A stretch of DNA of 64,000 nucleotides from JACPPO01 sp965262505 (GCA_965262505.1 CBDHFM010000002.1:57523-121522); one strand, 5' to 3'; positions 7,649 to 16,015 are shown, numbered from the stretch's first letter. Numbers and translations are program-made. The notes: a model not told the origin generated them from the letters alone.

Positions 7649-8604
7649 ATCTGACGGTTGCCCGAATCGACCCCGAACCACGCTCGACCTCGACCCCGAC
7701 GACGACCGCGCCGAGCCCGACCGCCCGCCGCCTGGCCGTCGCCTCAATCAGTCCGAACACCCGCGAGAGCTACAGCCGCGCCCTCCGCCAGTTCGACACC
7801 TGGCGCGGCTCTCGTCCCCCGGACGACTCGACCCTCGCCGCCTATCTGGCCGTCCTCTACGACTCCGGCCGGAGCCCGAGCGTCGCCGCTATGGCCGTCG
7901 CCGCCGCCCGTTTTCGCGCCCGCCTATCCGACCACCCGGACCCGGCCGGAAACGCGACCGGCCGCGTCCTCGCAGGTTTCCGGCGCACCGCCGCCGATCG
8001 CGGCCGAGGCCGGGCCGACGCCTTTACCGCCGACCACCTGTCGGCCGTCCTTGCCACGTGCCACCGGCCGCGAACATCCCGGCGTGGCATCGAGGCCCAG
8101 GCCGTCGCCGCCCGACGCGGCCGACTGGACGCCGTGATCGCCGGGTTGCTGTTCATGGCCGGGTTGCGCCGATCCGAAGTCGCCGCCCTCCGCTGGTCCG
8201 ACGTCACCGACGCCGACGCCCCGACCTCCGGCGTCCTGGTCCGCGTCCGAACCTCGAAAACGAACCCGGCCGGTGAGACGACCGACCTCCGGTACGTCAA
8301 GGACGGTGTAGCAGCGGCCCTCCGCACGCTCCGGGCCGAGACGCACCCCGAGACGAGCGATCGCGTGGTGCCGCTCACCGCCCGCACGATCGCCCGGCGC
8401 TTTATCGCCGCCGCCGAGGCCGCAGGTATCAACCGCCGCATCACCGCCCACTCCGGCCGCATCGGCTTGGCCTCCGAACTCACCCGGCGCGGCGCATCCA
8501 CCACAGATGTCATGCTTGCCGGAAACTGGCGCACCGCCCGTATGGTCGCCCACTATTCGGCCGGAGCCACCGCCGAACATGGCGCGGTCGCCCGTTACCT
8601 CTAA
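7642..8604 (+). CDS. Tyrosine recombinase/integrase
   Basis: A 320-aa protein. The N-terminal SAM-like domain begins around SPNTRESYSRALRQFDTW. The catalytic domain has Arg in FMAGLRRSEVAALRW, the box ITAHSGRIGLASEL (H-x-x-R) and GNWRTARMVAHYS with the Tyr nucleophile. The start was chosen at the ATG inside the dif-like inverted repeat; a TTG 57 codons upstream gives low-complexity sequence. A near-identical copy in opposite orientation begins at 63679 and leaves the window. It probably catalyses site-specific integration or resolution of the element. Confidence 0.85.
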   Translation: MDHLTVARIDPEPRSTSTPTTTAPSPTARRLAVASISPNTRESYSRALRQFDTWRGSRPPDDSTLAAYLAVLYDSGRSPSVAAMAVAAARFRARLSDHPDPAGNATGRVLAGFRRTAADRGRGRADAFTADHLSAVLATCHRPRTSRRGIEAQAVAARRGRLDAVIAGLLFMAGLRRSEVAALRWSDVTDADAPTSGVLVRVRTSKTNPAGETTDLRYVKDGVAAALRTLRAETHPETSDRVVPLTARTIARRFIAAAEAAGINRRITAHSGRIGLASELTRRGASTTDVMLAGNWRTARMVAHYSAGATAEHGAVARYL

Positions 8605-8618
8605 CGGCTCGTCGCCCG

Positions 8619-9029
8619 CGCCCGACCACGACCAGGACCGCCCCGGCCCAGGTCGAACCCGCCACCCACGGCCGAGCGCCCGCGCCACCGGCCGCCCCCA
8701 CGGCTTCCCACGGCCGAGCCCTCCGGCGAACGGCCGCACGAGTGCCCCACCACGGCCAGGGCCGCCCCGGCCCAGGTCGAACCCGTCACCCACGGCCGAG
8801 CGCCCGCGCCACCGGCCGCCCCCACGGCTTCCCACGGCCGAGCCCTCCGGCGAACGGCCGCACGAGTGCCCCACCACGGCCAGGGCCGCCCCGGCCCAGG
8901 TCGAACCCGTCACCCACGGCCGAGCGCCCGCGCCACCGGCCGCTCCCCCCTTCCTCACGGCCGAGCCCTCCGGCGAACGGCCGCACGGGTGCCCGACCAC
9001 GGCCAGGACCGCCCGGCCGCAGACCTCCC
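8619..9029. repeat. 124-bp tandem repeat array (three copies plus a partial)
   Basis: Units of 124 bp begin near 8619, 8742 and 8866, with a partial copy from 8990. Each contains CACGGCCAGGGCCGCC, GGTCGAACCCGTCACC, CGAGCCCTCCGGCGAACG and similar GC-rich blocks; copies are over 90% alike. The array lies directly after the integrase stop. It encodes no credible protein in any frame. The second integrase copy at 63.7 kb has only one shortened unit. Confidence 0.8.
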
Positions 9030-9074
9030 CACGCCCGCGCCGCCATGTTTCCGGCCGTCGCTCGTCCTGTCGTA

Positions 9075-9245
9075 AACGACCATCAACAGTGCGGCTTGCC
9101 GCTAGTACTTGTACGTATGTGGTACTTGAGTACGTACTTGTTTAATGAAGTTGTGGGTTTTCAGCGAGCCGAAGCGAAATAAAGTTGTGGGTTTTCAGCG
9201 TGGAAAACCACCCTGATTCACGTCCTTCTGTGGAAAACCGCCCGC
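9075..9245 (-). repeat. Origin-like block, inverted (oriV candidate 3)
   Basis: Read on the minus strand: two TTTTCCAC boxes, then two copies of CGCTGAAAACCCACAACTT (19 bp, at 9147-9165 and 9183-9201 on the + strand), then AAGTACGTACTCAAGTACC. The order (TTTTCCAC boxes, short iterons, AAGTACGTAC) is the same as at 2535-2730 and 26300-26425. No initiator gene is adjacent. Origin function is inferred from the shared architecture. Confidence 0.5.
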
Positions 9246-9261
9246 CCGGTAAGAGCCCTCC

Positions 9262-9480
9262 GTTGCCGCGATCGAGCCGTCGTCAAGGCCGGAGTCCCGC
9301 GTTAGCGGGAGCAGAGCCTAGCGGAGCGCCTTGACTGCGGAGAGTCGCGGCGCAGCCTTTACCCCCGGCCGGGCCGTGTCAATAATTGTTGTCCGGCACC
9401 GTTTCACCCCTCCCGCGAGTGCGACCGGCGCACCCGCTCCGCCGTCCCGCGCGGCCTCGACCGCCAGCCCTCCCACGTCG
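9262..9480. repeat. Region repeated in inverted orientation at about 63405-63620
   Basis: About 215 bp with roughly 85% identity to the reverse complement of 63405-63620, including the hairpin TCCCGC-GTTA-GCGGGA (9293-9308) and an AACAATTGTT-like core. Both copies sit downstream of an integrase copy. The stretch 9480-9884 beyond it has no supportable gene. Confidence 0.65.
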
Positions 9481-9884
9481 GAACCCCAGGAGCTTCCCGC
9501 CGCGACGCTCGACACCATCCGCCACCACGAGTACCACCCATCCGCCCGCCGCTCGACTCCCACGCCGCCAGAGCAGAAGCACGAACACCACCCCGAGCCT
9601 TGCCGTCTCTACCCGACGCCTGATACTTTCGCGCCCTCCGAACATCACGGGCCGTGCGGTTCCGCTCATCTTCCCCGCTTGCCGCGCCGGGCCCCTGGTT
9701 GCATCGGCGCACGTGCCGCGTGCCAAGCCGCTTATGCTGGCCTCCGGCCCTTGTCACGGCCCCCGCGTATCCGACGCTGCCCGGTCCCGGCGCGGCTGCG
9801 CTGTCCCTCACGTCAGGGTTTCGCCGGTCCGCTTCGACTTGTGAAAGCGGAACCGGCAACCCTTAACTCAGGAAGGAAACAACG

Positions 9885-10154
9885 ATGACCGAAACCACGA
9901 ACAAGCCCGTTGACGAAGTTCGGATCGGCCGCGTCAAAGCGACCATCTGGCGCAACCTCACCGACGATGGCAAGCCCCGGTACAATGTGGTGTTTGCTCG
10001 CCTCTACAAAGACGGCGATACGTGGGCGTCAAGCCCGAGTTTCGGGCGGAATGACCTGCTGGTACTCGCCAAGGTGGCCGACCTCGCGCATACCCGCGTC
10101 CTACAGCTTCCCCAGGGGTCCAACGGCGAGGACAACGGCGCGGCGGCCGAGTAA
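9885..10154 (+). CDS. Small conserved plasmid protein of unknown function
   Basis: An 89-aa protein: VDEVRIGRVKATIWRNLTDD, then PRYNVVFARLYKDGDTW, SFGRNDLLVLAKVADLAHT. I recognise this pattern (short beta-rich protein ending LLVLAKVADLAHTW) from small hypothetical proteins on many plasmids and integrative elements; no biochemical role is known to me. An AGGAAGG lies 8 nt before the ATG, so the start is well supported. It stands alone downstream of the integrase region. Confidence 0.7.
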   Translation: MTETTNKPVDEVRIGRVKATIWRNLTDDGKPRYNVVFARLYKDGDTWASSPSFGRNDLLVLAKVADLAHTRVLQLPQGSNGEDNGAAAE

Positions 10155-10164
10155 CCGCCGCGCG

Positions 10165-10212
10165 GCGAGACGGCGGAGCGGGTTACGCCGCTTCGCCGTT
10201 TTCTTTTGTACG
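10165..10212 (+). terminator. Probable terminator after the 89-aa gene
   Basis: GGCGGAGCG pairs with CGCCGCTTCGCC across a GGGTTA loop and is followed by a T-rich run (GTTTTCTTTT). The stem has one or two mismatches. Confidence 0.5.
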
Positions 10213-10598
10213 GCTTTCTACGATGCCCGTTCCACGATGACGCTCCGACGCCAGCGCCGCCGTTAACGCCGTGCGCCCGCGTGGTGAGCATGGCACGAGA
10301 CGAATACGGTGACGGGTTGCTGCTGGCGTCAGACTGAGACAACAACGGACAGCCACCCGTCTTCTGGAACCCAGTGCGTGTGGCCGTATTCTTCCCGCGC
10401 CAACGGCTCAGGGTCGATGTAGTCACAGGCGTAGTTTTCTCTCGCGTAGTTCTATCTCGCCCTGGTTAGACCCACGCGGAAGCCGCTCACGCCAGGGTTC
10501 GGAGGACCTGCCCGCCAGCCGTCGTGCAATTCTGTATCAGCCGGCGTTTTCTCGGCCAGAAAATCATTGATCCATAGGCTTCCTCTATCGGATCGGGT

Positions 10599-10826
10599 TT
10601 AGGGCGCCAGTCTGGCGTCGAGCCGCCGGAGGAACAAGCGGCCGAGCAACATAACTATGTGCAGCCTGAAGGTGGAATCCTCGTCGTCCGACAGGCCCGG
10701 ATGCGCGCCCTCGGGGTGAAGCCTCTTGAAAACGCCGTTGACGAGATTCTTGCCCTGGTTGCCCCATTCGTTCAGGGCCACGCTGAGGAATGGCGGTTGC
10801 AAGTTCGCCAGCCGGCGACCAAGCGA
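10599..10826 (-). CDS. Small hypothetical protein or remnant
   Basis: In the frame that continues directly after the DUF4160 TGA stop, about 75 residues follow: LQPPFLSVALNEWGNQGKNL, KRLHPEGAHPGLSDDEDSTF, MLLGRLFLRRLDARLAP. Composition is protein-like, and the likely start is a TTG near 10802. I do not recognise it. It could be a small third gene of the DUF2442/DUF4160 operon or a decayed end of another gene. Confidence 0.35.
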   Translation of the reverse strand, partial: SLGRRLANLQPPFLSVALNEWGNQGKNLVNGVFKRLHPEGAHPGLSDDEDSTFRLHIVMLLGRLFLRRLDARLAP

Positions 10827-11087
10827 TCATTTCAGTGGGGCAATGCTGCCAGGCGTCTCCAGGCGCTTTGCCAAATCCCAGGCCTCTTTCAGTTCCGCTT
10901 GCCGAAGTAAGGCCCACTCGACCACCAGACCGAACGCTCGCGGCGGAAGCTGCCCGTGCAACACGGTCAAGCTGTCGATTGCCACGACCACTTCCTCTCC
11001 ACCATACGCGGCGTGGAAGTGCGGCGGCCCGTGGTCGTCAAAATACATACGGATGACGATTCCGTAGAACCGGCAGAGTTCAGGCAT
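10827..11087 (-). CDS. DUF4160 protein
   Basis: An 86-aa protein MPELCRFYGIVIRMYFDDHG followed by PPHFHAAYGGEEVVVAID and ELKEAWDLAKRLE. The block IRMYFxDHxPPHFHAxYG is diagnostic of DUF4160, usually found beside DUF2442 and treated as a putative toxin-antitoxin or regulatory pair. Its start overlaps the end of the upstream DUF2442 gene by 8 nt, indicating coupling. The biochemical role is unknown. Confidence 0.8.
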   Translation of the reverse strand: MPELCRFYGIVIRMYFDDHGPPHFHAAYGGEEVVVAIDSLTVLHGQLPPRAFGLVVEWALLRQAELKEAWDLAKRLETPGSIAPLK

Positions 11088-11364
11088 TTTTGGCCAGAAG
11101 CTGGGCCCCCGACATCACGTCCGTCACGACCTTGCCGGTGAGCTGCAGGTAGAGCGCGTCCGGGCACAGTTCGCCGTCTTCTCCCCAGGCGACCCCGCCG
11201 GCCGGAGCCAGATGCACCGTCTCGAAGCACGCGCGGTCATGCCAGTTCTTGAAGACGCCACGCCCTGCCAGATGCGCCAGGTCGATTTCCCCCGCCGTAC
11301 CGTCCGAGTACCGAAGCCAGATTTGGTATCCCTCTCGTGGTTCCACTTCAGTTGGCCGAATCAT
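11080..11364 (-). CDS. DUF2442 protein
   Basis: A 94-aa protein: VEPREGYQIWLRYSDGTAGE followed by IDLAHLAGRGVFKNWHDRAC, FETVHLAPAGGVAWGEDGEL and CPDALYL. The W-G-E-D-x-E-L-CPDALY motif identifies DUF2442, a small two-domain fold often paired with DUF4160. Complete, first gene of the pair. Possible DNA-binding partner of the module, by inference only. Confidence 0.8.
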   Translation of the reverse strand: MIRPTEVEPREGYQIWLRYSDGTAGEIDLAHLAGRGVFKNWHDRACFETVHLAPAGGVAWGEDGELCPDALYLQLTGKVVTDVMSGAQLLAKNA

Positions 11365-11394
11365 CTCCCCTCCTTTATCCGTGCTTCGCCAGAC

Positions 11395-11679
11395 TCATGA
11401 TGATTCAAGCTCCGCGCAGCGACGATCAATGAACCGGCGGATTTCATCGTTCATCTTCGTGCCAGCGACGGTGCAAGCAATCTTGAAGCGCCGATGTTGC
11501 GCCCGTGGCAGGTCGACCGTTAAGCGTGCGTACTCTGGTTTTACAGCTATCTGTAACTCTGTGTTAACAGATAGCTGTTTGTCTGTGTCAACCCCAGCGC
11601 CGCCTCTGACGAACGTGTTGATGTCGTCAGACGTCGGGTGTCTGTTGGGGACTGGCTTCGTCAGAGTTTTCTTGATCAT
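11395..11679 (-). CDS. Ribbon-helix-helix partition/ParG-like protein
   Basis: A 94-aa protein starting MIKKTLTKPVPNRHPTSDD. Its C-terminal half reads ARLTVDLPRAQHRRFKIACT followed by KMNDEIRRFIDRRCAELE, the pattern of ribbon-helix-helix proteins like ParG/CopG with a flexible basic N-terminus. It overlaps the 3' end of parA by about 50 bp, as in parA-parG pairs. Likely centromere-binding partner and autorepressor. Confidence 0.7.
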   Translation of the reverse strand: MIKKTLTKPVPNRHPTSDDINTFVRGGAGVDTDKQLSVNTELQIAVKPEYARLTVDLPRAQHRRFKIACTVAGTKMNDEIRRFIDRRCAELESS

Positions 11680-12298
11680 AGAACGCTCCGATTTCTTGCA
11701 TGACTGTTGCAAACTCCTGGCTCGCCGGGCTCTCGGGCGCCCACTCGAAAATCGTCTTTCCCATGGTGAGCGCTTCCGCGATCGCCACGCGGTTGGCGAC
11801 GGCGGCCCGGAGCAACGGAATACCGTGGTCCGCGACATGTTCGCGGATCGAACGGCTCAGCACGGTGTTGATGATGACACGTGAAACCAGAAACACAGCT
11901 TTCAGTGCTTCTTTATATTGCCGCGCCTCTTGGACCTGTTGAATGGTGGTCTGGCTGGCCCAATCGGACGCGCCGGACGCCTCGATGGGAATCACGATCA
12001 GGTCCGAGGCGATAATCACCGCGCGGCTCACGGCTTCGGCGCGCGGCGGGCCATCAATCACAACATGGTCATAGTTGACGGCATGGCCCAGGATTTCCTG
12101 CGCCATGTTGCCCCGAGCGAGTGCCATCACGGGAAACGTCATCGCGTCTCGACGCGCCGCCCAATCGTTCGTGGTCCCTTGTGGGTCCGCGTCGATCAAC
12201 AGGGTCTTGGCCCCTTGCCGCTGCAGGTAGTCGGCGGCGTTGGTGGAGAGGGTCGATTTGCCCACCCCGCCTTTTTGGTTAAGGAAGGCAAGAATCAT
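11627..12298 (-). CDS. parA: ParA-family partition ATPase
   Basis: A 223-aa protein starting MILAFLNQKGGVGKSTLSTN, the deviant Walker A. LLIDADPQGTTNDWA is the A' block and YDHVVIDGPPRAE the Walker B. Size and lack of an N-terminal HTH place it among the small type Ib-like ParAs that work with a ribbon-helix-helix partner, here the overlapping downstream gene. The start at 12298 follows the family N-terminus. Upstream, 12300-12350 carries inverted repeats that could be the operator or parS. Confidence 0.85.
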   Translation of the reverse strand: MILAFLNQKGGVGKSTLSTNAADYLQRQGAKTLLIDADPQGTTNDWAARRDAMTFPVMALARGNMAQEILGHAVNYDHVVIDGPPRAEAVSRAVIIASDLIVIPIEASGASDWASQTTIQQVQEARQYKEALKAVFLVSRVIINTVLSRSIREHVADHGIPLLRAAVANRVAIAEALTMGKTIFEWAPESPASQEFATVMQEIGAFYDQENSDEASPQQTPDV

Positions 12299-12299
12299 T

Positions 12300-12350
12300 G
12301 TGCCCGTGTATCTGTGAACACGGTCATCATTGTGACACGTTAACACGTGC
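12300..12350. promoter_or_regulatory. Candidate parA operator/centromere repeats
   Basis: CGTGT-N8-ACACG (about 12307-12324) and CACGTTAACACGTG (about 12343-12356 region) lie directly upstream of parA. Small Ib-type partition systems usually place parS or the operator here. Sequence inference only. Confidence 0.35.
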
Positions 12351-12577
12351 GTGTGTCGATGGAAGCGCTTTGAACGCTCTGCGCCGGGGCCAGCGGCGCC
12401 AAGACCGGAGCTGTTTCCGGCGCGTCCGCTCTCGGCCTCGCGTTTCGGCCCGCGCCGCCCACAGAGGGAAGCCGTCCGCGTGCTGGGGCCAGCAGGGCCG
12501 AGTCGCGCCCATGAGTAGGGCGCGCCGTGTCGCGGGGGCCGAGCCAGGCGCCACCGGGCAGGGCGTCCCCGCCTCGC

Positions 12578-13076
12578 TCATTCGGATACTTCGCCCTCCT
12601 CGATGAGGGTTTCGAAGCGGTCGTAGTCATTGGTCAAGGCCTGGGCGAGGGCGAAGAGCTTGGTGACGGCGTCTTTCGCGCTGGTAACGCGCACCTCGAT
12701 CCGATCGCGGCTGACCGAGACGCCGGCCGGCAGGCTGGCGAGCCGTCCGTGGAGAGCGTCCACGGGGACCGGGACTCGAATCCCGGTGCGTCTGGCCTGG
12801 CGGAGTGCGGTCCACACCCGGTCGCGGCGGGCGTCGACGCCGTCCACGTCTACCACGCCGTCGCGTCCGGAGCTGGCGGAGGAGCGTGGTGCGCGAGAGG
12901 GTACGGATGGAGCCGGTCAGCTCGGCCCCGAAGGCCCGCATCAGGGTGGCCGCCCGGGCGCGCGAGACGCCGAAGAGCGCTTCGAGGTCGCGGCGGGTGA
13001 GGAGCGGCCGGTCGAGCGCGACAAGCTGCGCGATGGCGTCTGGGAGGGCGAGGAGCCACCGGGGTCTAGTGGGCAC
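12578..13076 (-). pseudogene. HTH DNA-binding gene, frameshifted copy
   Basis: The N-terminal half (13076 to about 12850) reads PRWLLALPDAIAQLVALDRP, LLTRRDLEALFGVSRARAAT, LMRAFGAEL, and the C-terminal half (12856-12578) reads RRTGIRVPVPVDALHGRLAS, LFALAQALTNDYDRFETLIE. These halves are in different frames, whereas the homologue at 28128-28628 is intact, so a frameshift near 12850 has broken this copy. It is divergent from the recombinase at 13231. The region 12350-12577 has no supportable gene. Confidence 0.7.
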
Positions 13077-13194
13077 CGTACTGACCTGTCAACCCGTTTC
13101 GGGCATGGAGGTTAGGAGGATGTTGCGGAGGCATGTCTTAGGTAATGTTAGTAGACGGTCGTCTAGAATGCAAGCTGGGCGGGTGCCGTGGGTG

Positions 13195-13222
13195 GCGCTA
13201 CATAAAGGACGTTATGTTACTA
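13195..13222. promoter_or_regulatory. dif-like recombination core site 2 (CATAA-N6-TTATG)
   Basis: ACATAA-AGGACG-TTATGT (13200-13217), with the right arm extending TTATGTTA as in the E. coli XerD arm. It sits 14 bp before the ATG of the second tyrosine recombinase and between it and the divergent HTH gene. Confidence 0.6.
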
Positions 13223-13230
13223 TTAAGGCC

Positions 13231-14301
13231 ATGGGCCGACCACGACCGGAAACAGACCGCTCGGGCACGGATCCGACACGGCCCACTCCCCCACCCGCGC
13301 CGGGCCTGCCGCCGCCGGACGCCCTGGCACCGGTGGCCGCATCGCCAGAGGCGCTCGCCCTGCCCGGGGGCTGGCAGATCGAGGGCCTCCCGACCACGAT
13401 CCGGCGCGCCGGGCCGAAGGCCGCCGAGCGGACGGTGGAGTTTTTCACCGCCCAGATCCGCAACCCGAACACCCGCGCGGCGTACGCCGCGGCGGTGACG
13501 CGGTTCTTCACCTGGTGCGACGCACGCGGGCTCGCGCTTGCACAAATTTCCCCGATCGCGGTGGCCACCTACATCGAAGACATGCAGGGCCGGTATCGCG
13601 CCCCCACGATCAAGCAGCATCTGGCCGCCATCCGCCGCCTCTTCGATTGGCTGGTGACCGGCCAGGTGATGCCCACCAACCCGGCCACCTCCGTGCGCGG
13701 GCCGACCCACGTCGTCCGAACGGGCAAGACGCCGGTGCTGCAGCCTGCCGAAGCACGGCAGCTGCTGGACACCATCGACACGTCAACCGTCCGCGGGCTA
13801 CGCGATCGCGCCCTGCTGGCCGTGATGGTCTACAGCTTCGCCCGCGTCTCGGCCGTCGTCGGGATGCGCGTCGAGGACTACTACCAACAGGGCAAGCGCT
13901 GGTGGCTGCGGCTCCAGGAAAAAGGCGGGAAGCACCACGCCGTGCCGGTCCACCACAAGGCGGAGGCCTATCTCGACGCCTATCTCGCCGCGGCCGGAAT
14001 CGCGGCCGAGCACGACTCACCCCTCTGGCGCTCGATGCCGCGGGCCGGCGGGCTCAGCCCGCGCCGGATGAGCCGGGTGGATGTGTTCCGGATGATCAAG
14101 CGACGCGTCAAGACCGTTGGGCTCGGCGAGGCCAATTGCCACACCTTCCGGGCCACGGGTATCACCGCGTATCTGCTCAATGGCGGTACGCTCGAGCGCG
14201 CCCAGGCCATCGCCGCGCATGAGAGCCCGCGCACGACCAAGCTCTACGACCGGACGGCCGACGAGGTGACCATCGAGGATATCGAGAAAATCGGGATTTG
14301 A
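13231..14301 (+). CDS. Tyrosine recombinase (XerC/D-like)
   Basis: A 356-aa protein. After a Pro-rich N-terminal extension (about 60 residues), the SAM-like core binding domain reads NPNTRAAYAAAVTRFFTWCD. The catalytic domain has Arg in YSFARVSAVVGMRVEDYY, Lys in the LQEKGGKHHAVP hairpin, CHTFRATGITAYLLNGG in the H-x-x-R position, and ESPRTTKLYDRT with the Tyr nucleophile. It is about 60% similar to the recombinase at 28625-29602. The dif-like site just upstream suggests it acts on its own promoter region. Confidence 0.85.
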   Translation: MGRPRPETDRSGTDPTRPTPPPAPGLPPPDALAPVAASPEALALPGGWQIEGLPTTIRRAGPKAAERTVEFFTAQIRNPNTRAAYAAAVTRFFTWCDARGLALAQISPIAVATYIEDMQGRYRAPTIKQHLAAIRRLFDWLVTGQVMPTNPATSVRGPTHVVRTGKTPVLQPAEARQLLDTIDTSTVRGLRDRALLAVMVYSFARVSAVVGMRVEDYYQQGKRWWLRLQEKGGKHHAVPVHHKAEAYLDAYLAAAGIAAEHDSPLWRSMPRAGGLSPRRMSRVDVFRMIKRRVKTVGLGEANCHTFRATGITAYLLNGGTLERAQAIAAHESPRTTKLYDRTADEVTIEDIEKIGI

Positions 14302-14364
14302 GCAGGCGCTCGCCTCCTCACGCCAGACATCGCACCACAGGCCCACAGACACTGATACCCCCTC

Positions 14365-14772
14365 ATGAAACTCAGGAAGATTAAATACACCGATTTGAAC
14401 TCCAAGCAGAAGGAGGTCTTCAATTTTCAAAAAGTTGCGGGAAAACTCTCCGACTACGGATACAACTGCATCAAGCTCGCTGACGACTGGCAGGGAGCAG
14501 ACTTTCTCGCGTATCACAAAGATGGCAGCGGTACCCTGAAAGTGCAGTTGAAAGCGCGACTCACACTCTCAAAACAGTATGTTGGGAAATCGATCTACAT
14601 GGCATTTCCGATGTACCAGGAGTGGTACCTGATCGAGCATGACGCGCTGGTTCGCTTGGTCGAGAAGCACACCAATTGGCTTCACACGAAGTCATGGCAG
14701 AAGGACGGAAACTATAGCTCGGCAAATCCGAGTCAGCGTCTCGTTGAGGCGCTAGCCGGATCACGGCTATGA
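14365..14772 (+). CDS. Hypothetical protein with a possible PD-(D/E)XK nuclease core
   Basis: A 135-aa protein, AT-richer than its neighbours. It contains KLSDYGYNCIKLADDWQGAD, then FLAYHKDGSGTLKVQLKARL. The pattern GADF...(hydrophobic)VQLKAR resembles motif II/III of PD-(D/E)XK enzymes with Q-x-K replacing E-x-K. The rest includes aromatic-rich FPMYQEWYLIEHDALVRLVE. Not a family I can name. It could be a restriction-like nuclease or immunity cargo. First of three rightward genes after the recombinase. Confidence 0.6.
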   Translation: MKLRKIKYTDLNSKQKEVFNFQKVAGKLSDYGYNCIKLADDWQGADFLAYHKDGSGTLKVQLKARLTLSKQYVGKSIYMAFPMYQEWYLIEHDALVRLVEKHTNWLHTKSWQKDGNYSSANPSQRLVEALAGSRL

Positions 14773-14845
14773 ACCCTCGGCCCGCACCAACGCGCGTTCG
14801 TCATCGGCCACTGTTCGGCACGGCGGGAGCCTGCAGGAACAGCCT

Positions 14846-15082
14846 ATGGATTTGATGGACGTGAACGTCGAGCCTCCGGTGCTCGCGTCCATGACGCTTG
14901 CGAATGGCGAAACCGTGTATGTGGAACTGTCATCCGAAGGCCAACGTAGGATGCGCGAAGGCACGATCGTCGAGCTCAGCAACAGTGACGTTGCAGCGCG
15001 GCACAGAGACGAGCACGGCATCAGGTGGATGAGCCTGAACCGGCTAGAGCGATTGAGGAAGGCCGAAGCAAGCTCGTGCTAA
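14846..15082 (+). CDS. Small hypothetical protein
   Basis: A 78-aa protein MDLMDVNVEPPVLASMTLAN, GETVYVELSSEGQRRMREGT, IVELSNSDVAARHRDEHGIR. It is predicted to be beta-rich with an acidic start; I do not recognise a family. It is followed within 30 bp by the next gene, so the two may be co-transcribed. Confidence 0.5.
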   Translation: MDLMDVNVEPPVLASMTLANGETVYVELSSEGQRRMREGTIVELSNSDVAARHRDEHGIRWMSLNRLERLRKAEASSC

Positions 15083-15112
15083 GACGTACCACTGGAGCAG
15101 TACGCCGCGTTA

Positions 15113-15805
15113 TTGTGCGAAGCCATCAGGGATTACGACTTTCCGGCAGTGACCTATGACTTCACCGAGGAGAAACCTCTCCACCATGACAGCATGCTTG
15201 CTGTCGAGCAATACATCGGCACTTTACTGCGCAGCAAAGACGTCTCGGCAATGAAAGACGGCCTTTCGAATGTCCTGTACTGGGGGTACGCCCGGCAACC
15301 GAGGCGGAGAGACTTCAGGGTAAGTGACTTCAGGAAGACCATTCCCGATCCCGAGCGGGAACCCAAGCTGGATCAGTTCGCGCAGCTGATGCGGTCGGGC
15401 CGGGCAGATCTCTTAAAAAACATCAAACAACTGCACCTGCGCCAGTTCAGTCAGGTCTCGTTCGTAAGCAAGATCCTGATGTTTCTGGATCCTGCACGCT
15501 ATCCTGTACTCGACCTGAAGATCGCCAAAGCATTCGCGAAGCCGTCCTTTCTGCCCCTGCAGAACTTGACGTTCACCACGGGTGGTATTCGAATCACCGA
15601 GAGGAACGCAACCGCCTACGACACCTGGGCGTGCTGGTGCCGCGAAATCGCCACGGTGGTCAACGAAGCCCCGGTGTCTCCGTGCCACGGCGTCAGAGCC
15701 GTCGATGTCGAAAGAGCCCTCTTCACCCTGGCGGACTCACAGGCAACGGACAAGGCCCGTGTGCTTCTGGCCGGCCCGGCAGGCTGGACGTTCGATCGGA
15801 GATAG
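15113..15805 (+). CDS. Hypothetical protein, possibly OGG-fold (8-oxoguanine glycosylase-like)
   Basis: A 230-aa protein. The central part LHLRQFSQVSFVSKILMFLD, PARYPVLDLKIAKAF resembles the helix-turn region of OGG-fold proteins (F-x-SK-x-L-x-FLDP-x-YPVLD) seen in several uncharacterised bacterial proteins. N-terminal part: DFPAVTYDFTEEKPLHHDSM. The true start is unclear: TTG at 15113 or a nearby upstream CTG. It might take part in base recognition or DNA damage, but this is inference. Confidence 0.5.
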   Translation: MCEAIRDYDFPAVTYDFTEEKPLHHDSMLAVEQYIGTLLRSKDVSAMKDGLSNVLYWGYARQPRRRDFRVSDFRKTIPDPEREPKLDQFAQLMRSGRADLLKNIKQLHLRQFSQVSFVSKILMFLDPARYPVLDLKIAKAFAKPSFLPLQNLTFTTGGIRITERNATAYDTWACWCREIATVVNEAPVSPCHGVRAVDVERALFTLADSQATDKARVLLAGPAGWTFDRR

Positions 15806-16015
15806 GCACCGTCCGCAGCACGTTGGGGCCTACCACGGGAAGAAGAAAGCCAACCCGCTCCACATCAACTACTTCTTTATGCCCGAGGCGTGTGTGGAAC
15901 GCATGGCGCACCTGGAAGGACTGATGGAAGGATTGGGGCGAGGCGTTCCCGGAGACGGCGGCTTTCGCCGCGGCGAAGGCGGGCGCGGTGCCAGGCTGCC
16001 CCGCCAGGGGGGCCG

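Noticed and set aside
8619..9029. Possible CRISPR array
   Set aside because: The repeat unit is 124 bp and near-identical throughout, without alternating unique spacers, and no cas genes are present.
9331..9888. 185-codon + strand open frame
   Set aside because: Pro/Arg/Ala-rich, no family resemblance, no start signal; typical GC-rich noise frame. The region also repeats in inverted form at the right edge.
10569..10594. Degenerate attachment site downstream of the integrase
   Set aside because: GATCCATAG...CTATCGGATC is similar to site 1, but the inner bases and spacing differ. It may be chance; not listed as a feature.
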